Below, in pieces: positions 16,374 to 24,720 of a DNA stretch of 64,000 nt. The notes under the pieces are model-generated. The model saw only the letters and a program-made list of their open reading frames with translations, had not been told where the DNA came from and did not search any database. Position 1 is the stretch's first letter; the number at the start of each line of letters is the position of its first letter. The stretch is taken from positions 124,001 to 188,000 of the forward strand of contig CAVSGQ010000007.1 of NCBI GenBank assembly GCA_963727495.1, read 5' to 3'. Position numbers and translations under genes: made by a program. This DNA comes from Actinophytocola sp963727495 (lineage in GTDB: Bacteria; Actinomycetota; Actinomycetes; Mycobacteriales; Pseudonocardiaceae).

Positions 16374-16955
16374 GTGGTGACGCGCGACAACGAGCTCGCG
16401 CGGCGCGCCCGGCGGGGCAATCCCGAAGCGGCGGCCGAGCTGCTGGCGAGGATCCGGCCCGGGGTGCTGCGCTACTGCTGGGGGCACCTCGGATCGCTCG
16501 GGCGCGGCGACCAGACCCCCGACGACGTCGCGCAGGACGTCTGCCTCGCCGTGTTCGAGGCGCTCCCCCGCTACGAGGAACGCGGCCTGCCGTTCACCGC
16601 GTTCGTCTACCGCATCGCCGCGTACAAGGTCGCCGACGCGTACCGCAACGCGGCCGCCGCGCCCACCCGTCCCATCGACACCGTGCCCGAGCCGGTCGAC
16701 GACGGCCGCGACCGCGACCCCGAGGGCCGTGCCGTCGTCGCCGACCTGTCCCGCCGGCTGCTGCCGCTGCTCAACGACCTCACCGACGCCCAGCGGGAGA
16801 TCATCGTGCTGCGCGTGGCCGCCGGCCTGTCCGCCGAGGAGGTCGGCGCGGTCCTCGGCAAGACACCCGCGGCGGTGCGGATGACCCAGTCACGGGCGAT
16901 GGCCCGCCTGCGCGAATGGGCCCGCGAGCAGGTGGCGGACGAGGTGGTCGCGTGA
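16374..16955 (+). CDS. sigD: sigma factor, SigD family
   Basis: 193 residues. Region 2 (DDVAQDVCLAVFEALPRYEERGLPFTAFVYRIAAYKVADAYR in pieces) and region 4 (LTDAQREIIVLRVAAGLSAEEVGAVLGKTPAAVRMTQSRAMARL in pieces) are both complete. Assignment to SigD rests on the following gene, which has the RsdA N-terminal sigma-binding domain, and on translational coupling (GTGA). GTG 16374 is adopted; GTG 16377 is equally possible. SigD of mycobacteria controls starvation and lipid genes. Confidence 0.8.
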   Translation: MVTRDNELARRARRGNPEAAAELLARIRPGVLRYCWGHLGSLGRGDQTPDDVAQDVCLAVFEALPRYEERGLPFTAFVYRIAAYKVADAYRNAAAAPTRPIDTVPEPVDDGRDRDPEGRAVVADLSRRLLPLLNDLTDAQREIIVLRVAAGLSAEEVGAVLGKTPAAVRMTQSRAMARLREWAREQVADEVVA

Positions 16956-17788
16956 CCGACCCCGACCTGCGCACCCTGCGCGACGACGACGACCTGCTCG
17001 ACCGGCTCGGCCACGGCGAGCCGGCCGACGGCGACGACGTGGCGGCCATGCTGGCGGGCTGGCGGCGGAGCCTCCCCGTCGCGGGCCGGCCGGACGACGA
17101 GCTGATCGCGGCCGTCACCCGCCGCACCGCCCGCCCGAGACGCCGCCTCGCCCGGGCGACGCTGGGCGTGGCCGCCTCGGTGGCGCTGGTCGGCGGGGGC
17201 GTGACCGTCGCCGCCGCGCAGGCCGGGCCGGACAGCCCCCTGTGGCCGGTGACCAGGCTCGTGTACGGCGACCTGGCCGAGTCGCGCGCCGCGCTCGACG
17301 ACGCCACCCGCGCGGTGTCCGACGCCCGGACCGCGGCAGGCCAGGGCCGCTATCCCGACGCGCTGCGGCTGCTCGCCACGGCCGCCGCGCTCGCCGACAA
17401 GGTGGACGAACCCGCAGCCGAGCGGCGGCTGCGCCACGACATCGCCGCCGTGCGCGGAATGCTGCCGGCCGGCGCGCGGTCCGGGACACCCGATGCGACG
17501 GAGAGCCTCGGGGTCCCCACGCCCTCGCTCGCCCCGGACGGCGAGATCGGCAGCGGCGAGGACAGCGGCGAGAACGGCAGCGAGGACGGCGGCGACGGGC
17601 ACGGACAGGCGAACGGCGAGGGCAACGGCGCGGGGAACGGCGCCGCGAACGGGTCGGGAAGCGGCTCGGACAGCGGCCAGAACGCCAAGCCGCCGGGCAA
17701 GTCGGAAAAGCCGGACAAGCCGACCAAGGTGAAGAAGTCCCAGCAGCGCGCGACGCAGGCGACCTCGGCCCCACCGACCGGAGAGTAG
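16952..17788 (+). CDS. rsdA: anti-sigma-D factor RsdA-like membrane protein
   Basis: 278 residues. The N-terminal 55 residues (LRDDDDLLDRLGHGEPADGDDVAAMLAGW in pieces) match the RsdA sigma-D-binding domain. One transmembrane helix sits at about 70-90 (LGVAASVALVGGGVTVAAAQA). The periplasmic part has a helical segment (residues about 105-170) and a low-complexity Gly/Asn/Ser/Asp tail, then a lysine-rich end (KPDKPTKVKK). RsdA acts by holding SigD at the membrane until degraded. The last 27 codons, stop and following bases are duplicated directly downstream. Confidence 0.82.
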   Translation: MTDPDLRTLRDDDDLLDRLGHGEPADGDDVAAMLAGWRRSLPVAGRPDDELIAAVTRRTARPRRRLARATLGVAASVALVGGGVTVAAAQAGPDSPLWPVTRLVYGDLAESRAALDDATRAVSDARTAAGQGRYPDALRLLATAAALADKVDEPAAERRLRHDIAAVRGMLPAGARSGTPDATESLGVPTPSLAPDGEIGSGEDSGENGSEDGGDGHGQANGEGNGAGNGAANGSGSGSDSGQNAKPPGKSEKPDKPTKVKKSQQRATQATSAPPTGE

Positions 17789-17906
17789 GCCGATCGGCCC
17801 AACCCGAAAGCCGGACAAGCCGACCAAGGTGAAGAAGTCCCAGCAGCGCGCGACGCAGGCCACCTCGGCCCCACCGACCGGAGAGTAGGCCGATCGGCCC
17901 AACCCG
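17707..17906 (+). repeat. 100-bp tandem duplication of the rsdA 3' end
   Basis: 17707-17806 and 17807-17906 are identical except for one base (17761 G, 17861 C). The unit covers the last 27 codons of rsdA, the TAG and 18 bp of trailer containing a 12-bp palindrome GGCCGATCGGCC. The second copy is non-coding because the first stop is intact. Confidence 0.95.
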
Positions 17907-18087
17907 GCTGCGCCGATCGTCGGCAATCGGCGCGGATCGCCCGCGAGCGCGTTGCACGACGCCGCCCGTCCCGATTCACGTTCGCTCCACCGAGACCGGT
18001 GCCGGCGACGTCCCCCGCGTCGGCACCGCTCGTCGGGCCCGACGACGCCGGCCCCCAGCCCCGGGTGGGCCTGGGCTCGAGGAGCGC

Positions 18088-18126
18088 GTGGTGTCCTTCC
18101 CGGTCCGCTCCCGGGAAGGACACCGC
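18088..18126. terminator. hairpin with 14-bp stem, 7-nt loop
   Basis: 18090-18103 pairs perfectly with 18111-18124 around a 7-base loop, extended by a G-U and a G-C pair. It separates rsdA from the DHFR-like gene. There is no U-tract, so termination activity is uncertain. The rest of 17907-18223 contains no recognisable gene. Confidence 0.45.
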
Positions 18127-18223
18127 CCCCTCGCCTTCCCCATCCGGTCCCGCCACCGTGTCGATTCGCGCGTGCCCCGTTCGTGTAGCGGGTGACAAAC
18201 CCTCCACCAGGAAGGAACGCGCG

Positions 18224-18820
18224 ATGCCCAGGATCGTGGTCGTCAGCAACCTGACGCTCGACGGCGTGACGCAGTCCCCCGGCCGGCCCGACGAGGACAC
18301 CCGGGGCGGCTTCACCCACGGCGGATGGGGCGTCGGGTACGACGACGAGGTCATGGCGGAGGCCATGGGCGAGGCGATGAGCCGCGACGGCGCGCTGCTG
18401 TTCGGCCGCCGCACCTACCAGGACCTGTACGGCTACTGGCCGAACCGCACCGGCAACCCGTACACCGAGGTGCTGAACAACACCCGCAAGTACGTGGTGT
18501 CCCGCACCCTCACCGAGCCGCTGCCCTGGCAGAACTCCGAGCTGATCTCCGGTGACGTCGTGGGGTCGGTCGCGAAGCTGCGGACCGACCCGGGTGAGGC
18601 GCTCGCCGTGCTCGGCAGCGGCGAGCTGGTCCGCACCCTCATGGCGCACGACCTCGTCGACGAGTACCAGTTGCTCATCCACCCCCTGGTGCTCGGCACC
18701 GGCCGGCGGCTGTTCCCCGACGGCTCCCCGGTGGCGCACCTCGACCTCGTCGATAGCGTGACCACCACCAAGGGCGTGGTGCTGGCGCGCTACCGAGTAC
18801 GGGAGGGGTCCGGGCGATGA
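18224..18820 (+). CDS. dihydrofolate reductase-like (RibD C-terminal domain) protein
   Basis: 198 residues, RibD_C/DHFR fold: VVVSNLTLDGVTQSPGRPDED at the start, GALLFGRRTYQDLYGYWP, VVSRTL, AVLGSGELVRTLMAHDLVDEY, and a closing strand ending VLARYRV. AGGAAGGAA precedes ATG 18224. It overlaps the DGPF gene by four bases, forming an operon with the sigma factor. In this context it is an ECF42-associated reductase of unknown substrate. Confidence 0.85.
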   Translation: MPRIVVVSNLTLDGVTQSPGRPDEDTRGGFTHGGWGVGYDDEVMAEAMGEAMSRDGALLFGRRTYQDLYGYWPNRTGNPYTEVLNNTRKYVVSRTLTEPLPWQNSELISGDVVGSVAKLRTDPGEALAVLGSGELVRTLMAHDLVDEYQLLIHPLVLGTGRRLFPDGSPVAHLDLVDSVTTTKGVVLARYRVREGSGR

Positions 18821-19170
18821 AGCGCTACCTGCTGAGCATCTACCAGCCGGAGGGCGAGCCGCCGCCGCCCGAGGTGCTCGACCCGATCATGCGCGAGGTC
18901 GGGGTCCTCGAGGACGAGATGCGGGCGGCCGGCGTGTGGGTCTTCAACGGCCCGCTGCACCCGCCGAGCACCGCGACCGTCGTCCAGGCCAAGGGTTCCG
19001 ACCTGCTCGTCACCGACGGCCCGTTCCTCGAGGGCAAGGAGTACCTCGGCGGCTTCACCGTCATCACGGCGGCCGACCTGGACGAGGCGCTCGGCTGGGC
19101 CCGCCGGCTCGCCACGGTGCTCGAGCCGCTGTGGATCGAGGTGCGCCCGTTCGTGGGCGAGGCGGACTGA
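18817..19170 (+). CDS. YCII/DGPF-domain protein (ECF42 partner)
   Basis: 117 residues. The defining DGPF motif is present (LVTDGPFLEGKEYLGGFTVI), after a MKRYLLSIYQPEG N-terminus. DGPF proteins are encoded beside ECF42 sigma factors and are usually under their control. ATGA overlap with the gene before, and the sigma start follows directly after its stop. Confidence 0.9.
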   Translation: MKRYLLSIYQPEGEPPPPEVLDPIMREVGVLEDEMRAAGVWVFNGPLHPPSTATVVQAKGSDLLVTDGPFLEGKEYLGGFTVITAADLDEALGWARRLATVLEPLWIEVRPFVGEAD

Positions 19171-20460
19171 GTGCCCGAGGTCGACATCGAGCGGGTGTTC
19201 CGCGAGGAGCACGGCCGGGCGGTCGCGGGCCTGGTCCGCGTCTTCGGCGACATCGACATCGCCGAGGAGGCGGTCCAGGACGCGTTCGCCGCGGCCGTGC
19301 GGCGCTGGCCCACCGACGGGCTGCCGCCGAGCCCGGCCGGCTGGATCATCACCACCGCCCGCAACCGGGCGATCGACCGGCTCCGCCGGGAGTCGTCCCG
19401 CGCGGACCGGCACGCCCAGGCCGCGCTGCTGCACGCCGGGTCCGAACCGGAGGAGGAGGGCGTCGTGCGCGACGACCGGCTGCGGCTGATCTTCACCTGC
19501 TGCCACCCGGCGCTCGGCACCGCCGCCCAGGTCGCGCTGACGCTGCGGCTGCTCGGCGGCCTCAGCACGCCGGAGATCGCCCGCGCGTTCCTGGTTCCCG
19601 AGCCGACGATGGCGCAGCGGCTGGTGCGGGCCAAGGGCAAGATCCGCGACGCCCGGATCCCGTACCGGGTGCCCGCCGACGCCGACCTGCCCGACCGGCT
19701 GCGGGCCGTGCTGGCCGTCGTCTACCTCATCTTCAACGAGGGGTACACCGCGAGCTCGGGACGAGACCTGGTCCGCGACGACCTGTGCCGGGAGGCCATC
19801 CGCCTCGGCCGGCTGCTGGCCGGGCTGATGCCCGACGAGCCGGAGGTGCTCGGCCTGCTGGCGCTGATGCTGCTGACCGAGTCGCGCCGGCCCGCCCGGG
19901 TCGGCCCCGGCGGGGACCTGGTGCGGCTCGCCGACCAGGACCGGTCGCGCTGGGACCGCGACCTGATCGCCGAGGGGCAGGCGCTGGTCCGCGCCTGCCT
20001 GCGGCGCGACCGGCCCGGCCCGTACCAGATCCAGGCCGCGATCAACGCCGTGCACAGCGACGCCGCCACCGCCGCGGACACCGACTGGGGCCAGATCGTC
20101 ACCCTCTACGACCAGCTGCTGGCGTTCACCCCGACGCCGGTGGTCGCGCTGAACCGTGCGGTCGCGGTCGCCGAGGTCGCCGGCCCGGCGCCGGCGCTGG
20201 CCCTGGTCGACGAGCTCCCGCTGGAGAACCACCACGTCTTCCACGCGGTGCGGGCCGACCTGCTGCGCCGGCTCGGCCGCGACGCCGAGGCGGCCGGCGC
20301 GTACGAGGCCGCGATCGCCCGCACGGACAACGCCGCCGAGCGCGACTTCCTGCGGCGCGCCCGGTCCGCGTCTAGCCGTCGAGTAGCGAGCGCACCTCGG
20401 CCGCCGCGGCGTCGGGAGCGACCTGGCGCTGCTCGCCGGTGCGCAGGTCGCGGACGGTGA
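19171..20460 (+). CDS. ECF42-group RNA polymerase sigma factor with C-terminal helical extension
   Basis: Up to 429 residues. Residues 1-160 contain sigma regions 2 and 4 (VQDAFAAAVRRWPTDGLP, WIITTARNRAIDRLRRE, FTCCHPALGTAAQVALTLRL). The long C-terminal part with YLIFNEGYTAS and TPVVALNRAVAVAEV is the TPR-like extension that ECF42 sigmas need for activity. No anti-sigma gene exists, as usual for the group. The end is odd: the last 30 residues are an Arg/Pro-rich tail overlapping hisS by 89 bp. A shifted frame would stop at 20375, where the family normally ends, so a small indel near 20370 is suspected. Confidence 0.85.
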   Translation: MPEVDIERVFREEHGRAVAGLVRVFGDIDIAEEAVQDAFAAAVRRWPTDGLPPSPAGWIITTARNRAIDRLRRESSRADRHAQAALLHAGSEPEEEGVVRDDRLRLIFTCCHPALGTAAQVALTLRLLGGLSTPEIARAFLVPEPTMAQRLVRAKGKIRDARIPYRVPADADLPDRLRAVLAVVYLIFNEGYTASSGRDLVRDDLCREAIRLGRLLAGLMPDEPEVLGLLALMLLTESRRPARVGPGGDLVRLADQDRSRWDRDLIAEGQALVRACLRRDRPGPYQIQAAINAVHSDAATAADTDWGQIVTLYDQLLAFTPTPVVALNRAVAVAEVAGPAPALALVDELPLENHHVFHAVRADLLRRLGRDAEAAGAYEAAIARTDNAAERDFLRRARSASSRRVASAPRPPRRRERPGAARRCAGRGR

Positions 20461-21664
20461 CCGTGCCGGCCGCCCAGTCGTTGCCGCCGACGATCACGAT
20501 CACCCGTGCGCCGGACCGGTCCGCCCGCTGGATCTCCTTGCCCAGCTTGCGGACGTCGAGCGGGGTGGACGTGCGGACGCCGGCGCCGCGCAGGCTCCTC
20601 GCCACCGTGCGGGCCGCGTCCGCGAGGTCGGCGTCGGTCGCGATGACCGCCGCGTCGATCTCGCTGCGCGGCTCGGGCAGCAGGCCGTGCGTGCCGAGGA
20701 AGTCGAACAGCGTCACGTCGCCCATGCCGAACCCCAGGCCGGGGATGCGCTGCGCCGAGTAGAGCCCGACGAGGTTGTCGTAGCGGCCGCCGCCGAACAG
20801 CGAACGGCGGTTGTCCGGGTGGGTGTCGAACACCTCGAACACCGTCGAGGTGTAGTAGTCGAAGCCGCGCACGATCAGCGGGTCGAACGTCACCAGGTCG
20901 CCCGCGGCGGAGTCCATCACCCGCACCAGCTTGGACTGCTCGCGGACCTCGGCGGGGATCTCGTCGAGCACCGCGGCGCCGCCGGTGAGCACCTCGGAGA
21001 GCCGGTCGAACTGCTTGTCGGTGAGCCCGATCGCGGCGGCGTCGGCGGCGAGCTTGTCGGCCGGGTACTTCTCCCAGCGGTCGACGAGCCCGGCGACGTC
21101 GCGCACCGCGTCCGCGGCGACACCGACCACACCGGTGAGCATCGCGTCGAGCAGCAGCCGGTCGTTGACCCGCAGCCGCCACATGTCCGGCGTCGCGCCG
21201 ATGGCGGCCATCAGGTCGTGGACGAGCTCGAAGAACTCGATCTCGCACGCCGCGCTGTCCGACCCGAACACGTCGACGTTGATCTGCCAGTGCTCGCGCA
21301 CCCGGCCCCGCTGCGGCCGCTCGTAGCGGTGGCAGTTCGGGTGGCTGTACCAGCGGACGGGGAACTGCAGCTGCCCGGCGTTGCCGGCGATGATGCGCGC
21401 GACCGACGGGGTCATCTCCGGGCGCAGCGCGAGCCGGCGGCCGCCCCGGTCGGTGAGCGTGTACAGCTGCTGCTCGACGATCTCCCGGGAGGACTTGGCC
21501 TCGTAGATCTCGACGGCCTCGAGGATCGGGCCGTCGTAGCGCTGGTAGCCGTACCGCTCGATCACGTCGTAGAGCTGCCCGAACACCTGCGTTCGCACGG
21601 ACATCTCGGGCGGCAGGAAGTCGCGCGTGCCGCGGTAGGGGGCGGTCGGCAAGAACTGGGACAC
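20372..21664 (-). CDS. hisS: histidyl-tRNA synthetase
   Basis: 430 residues, class II synthetase charging tRNA-His. Motif 1 region RDFLPPEM, motif 2 region ALRPEMTPSVARI then HWQINVDVFG, the His-A loop LIVRGFDYYTSTVFEV, motif 3 region GLGFGMGDV with GGGRYDNLVG before it, and a C-terminal anticodon-binding domain (DVRKLGKEIQRADRSGARV in pieces). Start GTG 21664. Convergent and overlapping with the ECF42 tail. Confidence 0.95.
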   Translation of the reverse strand: MSQFLPTAPYRGTRDFLPPEMSVRTQVFGQLYDVIERYGYQRYDGPILEAVEIYEAKSSREIVEQQLYTLTDRGGRRLALRPEMTPSVARIIAGNAGQLQFPVRWYSHPNCHRYERPQRGRVREHWQINVDVFGSDSAACEIEFFELVHDLMAAIGATPDMWRLRVNDRLLLDAMLTGVVGVAADAVRDVAGLVDRWEKYPADKLAADAAAIGLTDKQFDRLSEVLTGGAAVLDEIPAEVREQSKLVRVMDSAAGDLVTFDPLIVRGFDYYTSTVFEVFDTHPDNRRSLFGGGRYDNLVGLYSAQRIPGLGFGMGDVTLFDFLGTHGLLPEPRSEIDAAVIATDADLADAARTVARSLRGAGVRTSTPLDVRKLGKEIQRADRSGARVIVIVGGNDWAAGTVTVRDLRTGEQRQVAPDAAAAEVRSLLDG

Positions 21665-21695
21665 GACGTCCAGCCTATCGACCGTCGGTGACCGG

Positions 21696-23033
21696 TCAGC
21701 GCGGTACCAGGGCCGGGCGCTTGGGGTCGAAGGTCCAGCCGGGCACCAGCCGGCGCATGGCCACCGTGTCGTCCCGCGCGCCCAGGCCGGCCCGTTCGTG
21801 CAGCTCGTGGGCCGCGGCGACCCGCTCCTCGTCCAGGGTGACGCCGAGCCCGTCGCCGTCCGGCACGGCGAGCAGGCCGTCCACGAGCGGGATCGGCGCG
21901 GTGGTCAGCCGCTCGCCGTCCTGCCAGATCCAGTGGGTGTCGATCGCGGTGATCTCCCCCGGCGCGGCGGCCGCCACGTGGGTGAACATCGCGAGCGAGA
22001 CGTCGAAGTGGTTGTTCGAGTGCGAGCCCCAGGTCAGCCCCCACGCCTGGCAGAGCTGCGCCACGCGCACCGAACCCCGCAACGTCCAGAAGTGCGGGTC
22101 CGCCAGCGGAATGTCCACAGCGGACTGGCGGACCGCGTGGCCCAGCGACCGCCAGTCGGTCGCGATCATGTTCGTCGCGGTGCGCATGCCGGTCGCGCGG
22201 CGGAACTCGGCGAGCACCTCGCGGCCGGAGTAGTCGCCCTCGGCGCCGCACGGGTCCTCCGCGTAGGACAGCACCTCGCGCAGCCGCCGCCCGCGGCGCA
22301 CCGCGTCGTCGAGCGGCCATCCGCCGTTCGGGTCGAGCGTGAGCCGCGCGCCGGGGAACCGCTCCGCCAGCGCGACCATCACCTCGACCTCCTCGTCGCC
22401 GGGCAGCACCCCGCCCTTGAGCTTGAAGTCGGCGAACCCGTACCGCGCCCGCGCCGCCTCGGCCTGCGCGACGATGCCCGCCGGGTCCAGCGCCTCGCGG
22501 TCGCGCACCCGCATCCACGGGTCCGGCGAGCCCGAGCCGTCCCGGTAGTCCAGGCCGGTGCGGGTCCGGTCGCCGACGAAGAACAGGTAGCCCAGGGCCG
22601 GCACCCGCGTGCGGTGCTCGCCGTCGCCGAGCAGCGCGGCCACCGGCAGCCCGAGCAGCCGGCCCAGCAGGTCCAGCAGCGCCGACTCGATCGCCGCCCG
22701 GACGTGCACCGTCACCCGCAGGTCGAAGGTCTGCCGGCCGCGCCCGGCGGTGTCGCGGTCCCCGAAGCGCGCCGACACCGCGCGCAGCACGGCGTTGTGG
22801 TCGCCGACCTTCGCGCCGACGACGAGGTCGCGCGCGTCCGACAGCGTGGTCGCGATCGCCGGCCCGCCCGGCACCTCGCCGACCCCGGTGCGGCCGTCGG
22901 AGTCGGTGAGGACCAGCAGGTTCCGGGTGAAGTAGGGGCCGTGCGCTCCGCTCAGGTTGAGCAGCATGCTGTCGTGGCCCGCGACCGGCACCACCCGGTA
23001 GCCGGTCACGACCGGCACCGAGGCGGGCCTCAC
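21696..23033 (-). CDS. gudD: glucarate dehydratase
   Basis: 445-residue enolase-superfamily enzyme converting D-glucarate to 5-keto-4-deoxyglucarate. The catalytic lysines appear in FADFKLKGG, metal ligands in TLDPNGGWP, YAEDPCG and ATNMIATDW, and the general base His in WGSHSNNHFDVSLAM. GTG start overlaps the stop of the downstream-pathway enzyme gene by four bases (GTGA), so the two steps of glucarate breakdown are coupled. Confidence 0.92.
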   Translation of the reverse strand: MRPASVPVVTGYRVVPVAGHDSMLLNLSGAHGPYFTRNLLVLTDSDGRTGVGEVPGGPAIATTLSDARDLVVGAKVGDHNAVLRAVSARFGDRDTAGRGRQTFDLRVTVHVRAAIESALLDLLGRLLGLPVAALLGDGEHRTRVPALGYLFFVGDRTRTGLDYRDGSGSPDPWMRVRDREALDPAGIVAQAEAARARYGFADFKLKGGVLPGDEEVEVMVALAERFPGARLTLDPNGGWPLDDAVRRGRRLREVLSYAEDPCGAEGDYSGREVLAEFRRATGMRTATNMIATDWRSLGHAVRQSAVDIPLADPHFWTLRGSVRVAQLCQAWGLTWGSHSNNHFDVSLAMFTHVAAAAPGEITAIDTHWIWQDGERLTTAPIPLVDGLLAVPDGDGLGVTLDEERVAAAHELHERAGLGARDDTVAMRRLVPGWTFDPKRPALVPR

Positions 23034-23941
23034 GCCAGGTCCACCTTCTCCACCAGCGCCTTCAGCTCGCCGAGCTCGGTCTCGGTGAGGTCGGTCAGCG
23101 GCGGGCGCACCGGCCCGGCCGGACGGCCGACCGCGGTCATCCCGGCCTTCACGATCGACACCGCGTAGCCGGCGCGCCGGTCACGGATCTCCAGGTAGGG
23201 CAGCACGAACTCGTCGAGCCTGCGGTACACCGCCGTCGCGTCGCGCGACCGCACGGCGGTGTAGAAGTCGAGCGCGAACCGCGGCGCGAAGTTGAAGATC
23301 GCCGACGAGTAGGTGGTGACCCCCATCTCCAGGTACGGCAACGCGTAGGTCTCCGCCGTCGGCAGGCCGCCGATCGAGAGCAGCCGGGCGCCGAGCCGGG
23401 TGTGGACCCGCGTCATCAGGTCGACGTTGCCGATGCCGTCCTTGAACCCGATGAGGTTCGGGCACTCGTCGGCCAGCCGCCGCACGGCGTCGAAGCCGAA
23501 CGCGGCGTTCGCCCGGTGGTAGACGATCACCCCGAGGCCGGTCGCGGCGCACACCGCGCGGACGTGCGCGACGAGCCCCTCCTGCGGCAGCGCGGTCAGG
23601 TAGGGCGGCAGCAGGAACACCCCCGCCGCGCCGGCGGCCTCCGCGTCCCGGGCCATCGCCACGGCCTGCGCGGTGCCGTAGCCGGCGGGCGCGATCACCG
23701 GCCGGGCCGACGCCGAGACCGCCGCGCGCACGACCCGCGCCACCTCGTCCGGTGTCAGCGCGGGGAACTCGCCGGTGCCACCGGCCGCGAACACGCCGGC
23801 CGCCGGGAACGAGGACTGCCAGGCGACGTGCTCGCGGTAGCCGTCCTCGTCGAAGATGAAGTCCTCGTGCGCGTGGGTGACCGGGAAGCACAGCAGGCCG
23901 GTCCCGAGCTCGGCACGCAGCCGCTGCGGGTCGAACGTCAT
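23030..23941 (-). CDS. kdgD: 5-dehydro-4-deoxyglucarate dehydratase
   Basis: 303 residues of the DHDPS/NAL lyase family, decarboxylating and dehydrating 5-keto-4-deoxyglucarate to 2-oxoglutarate semialdehyde. GGTGEFPALTPDE, the proton-relay Tyr in GVIVYHRANA and the Schiff-base lysine in NLIGFKDGIGN are present. AGGGGG precedes ATG 23941. First gene of the two-gene glucarate operon, divergent from the TauE gene across 46 bp. Confidence 0.92.
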   Translation of the reverse strand: MTFDPQRLRAELGTGLLCFPVTHAHEDFIFDEDGYREHVAWQSSFPAAGVFAAGGTGEFPALTPDEVARVVRAAVSASARPVIAPAGYGTAQAVAMARDAEAAGAAGVFLLPPYLTALPQEGLVAHVRAVCAATGLGVIVYHRANAAFGFDAVRRLADECPNLIGFKDGIGNVDLMTRVHTRLGARLLSIGGLPTAETYALPYLEMGVTTYSSAIFNFAPRFALDFYTAVRSRDATAVYRRLDEFVLPYLEIRDRRAGYAVSIVKAGMTAVGRPAGPVRPPLTDLTETELGELKALVEKVDLA

Positions 23942-23987
23942 CGCGGGCCCCCTGTCGTGAGCGTCACGCCCAGCTTAGGGGGCCGCC

Positions 23988-24719
23988 GTGACAGCATCGG
24001 GTGTGAGCGTTCTGGGGTTCTCCGTGCTGTGTGTCGTCGTGCTGCTGGGCACGGTGCTGCAGGCGTCGATCGGGTTCGGGCTGGGGATGGTCGCCGCCCC
24101 GGTGATCGCGCTGGTCGACTCGTCGCTCGTGCCCACGGTGAACCTGGTGCTGGCATGCATGATCACCACGGCCATCCTCGTGCAGGACGGCGCCCATCTC
24201 GATGTGCGCGGCGCCGGCTGGGCGCTGGCCGGCCGGGTGCCCGGGGTGGTCGCCGGCGCCGCGCTGGTGGCGTTGCTGCCGGCACGGCCACTCGCGCTGC
24301 TGGTCGTGGCGACGGTGCTCGCCGGGGTCGCGGTCAGCGTGTACGGGTTCCGGCCCCGGCCCACCCGGCGGGCGGTGGTGGTCGCCGGGATGATGTCGGG
24401 GTTGCTGGCCACCGCGACGTCGATCGGGGGCCCGCCGATGGCGATGGTGTGGACGCGGTTCGCCGGACCGCGGCTGCGCAGCACCATGGGTGCGTTCTTC
24501 CTGGTGGGGTCCGCGATGAGCCTGGCCGCGCTGGCGCTGGCGGGTTCGGTGCACCTGGCCGACCTGCGCTACGCCCTGTTGCTGGCCCCGGCGGCGGGGC
24601 TCGGCCTGCTCGTCGCACGGCCGGTCGGCCGCAGGCTCGACGTGCGGCGCACCCGGCTCGCGGCCACCGCGCTGACCCTCGCGAGCGCGACCGTGCTGGC
24701 CGTGCGGCAGTTCACCTGA
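23988..24719 (+). CDS. TauE/SafE-family membrane permease
   Basis: 243 residues, 7-8 hydrophobic helices arranged as two similar halves with the ASIGFGLGMVAAPVIAL and LATATSIGGPPMAMVW motifs of the sulfite exporter TauE/SafE family. GTG 23988 or GTG 24003 could start it. Divergent from the glucarate genes and may take up or export an acid related to them, but family members carry diverse anions. Confidence 0.8.
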   Translation: MTASGVSVLGFSVLCVVVLLGTVLQASIGFGLGMVAAPVIALVDSSLVPTVNLVLACMITTAILVQDGAHLDVRGAGWALAGRVPGVVAGAALVALLPARPLALLVVATVLAGVAVSVYGFRPRPTRRAVVVAGMMSGLLATATSIGGPPMAMVWTRFAGPRLRSTMGAFFLVGSAMSLAALALAGSVHLADLRYALLLAPAAGLGLLVARPVGRRLDVRRTRLAATALTLASATVLAVRQFT

Positions 24720-24720
24720 G

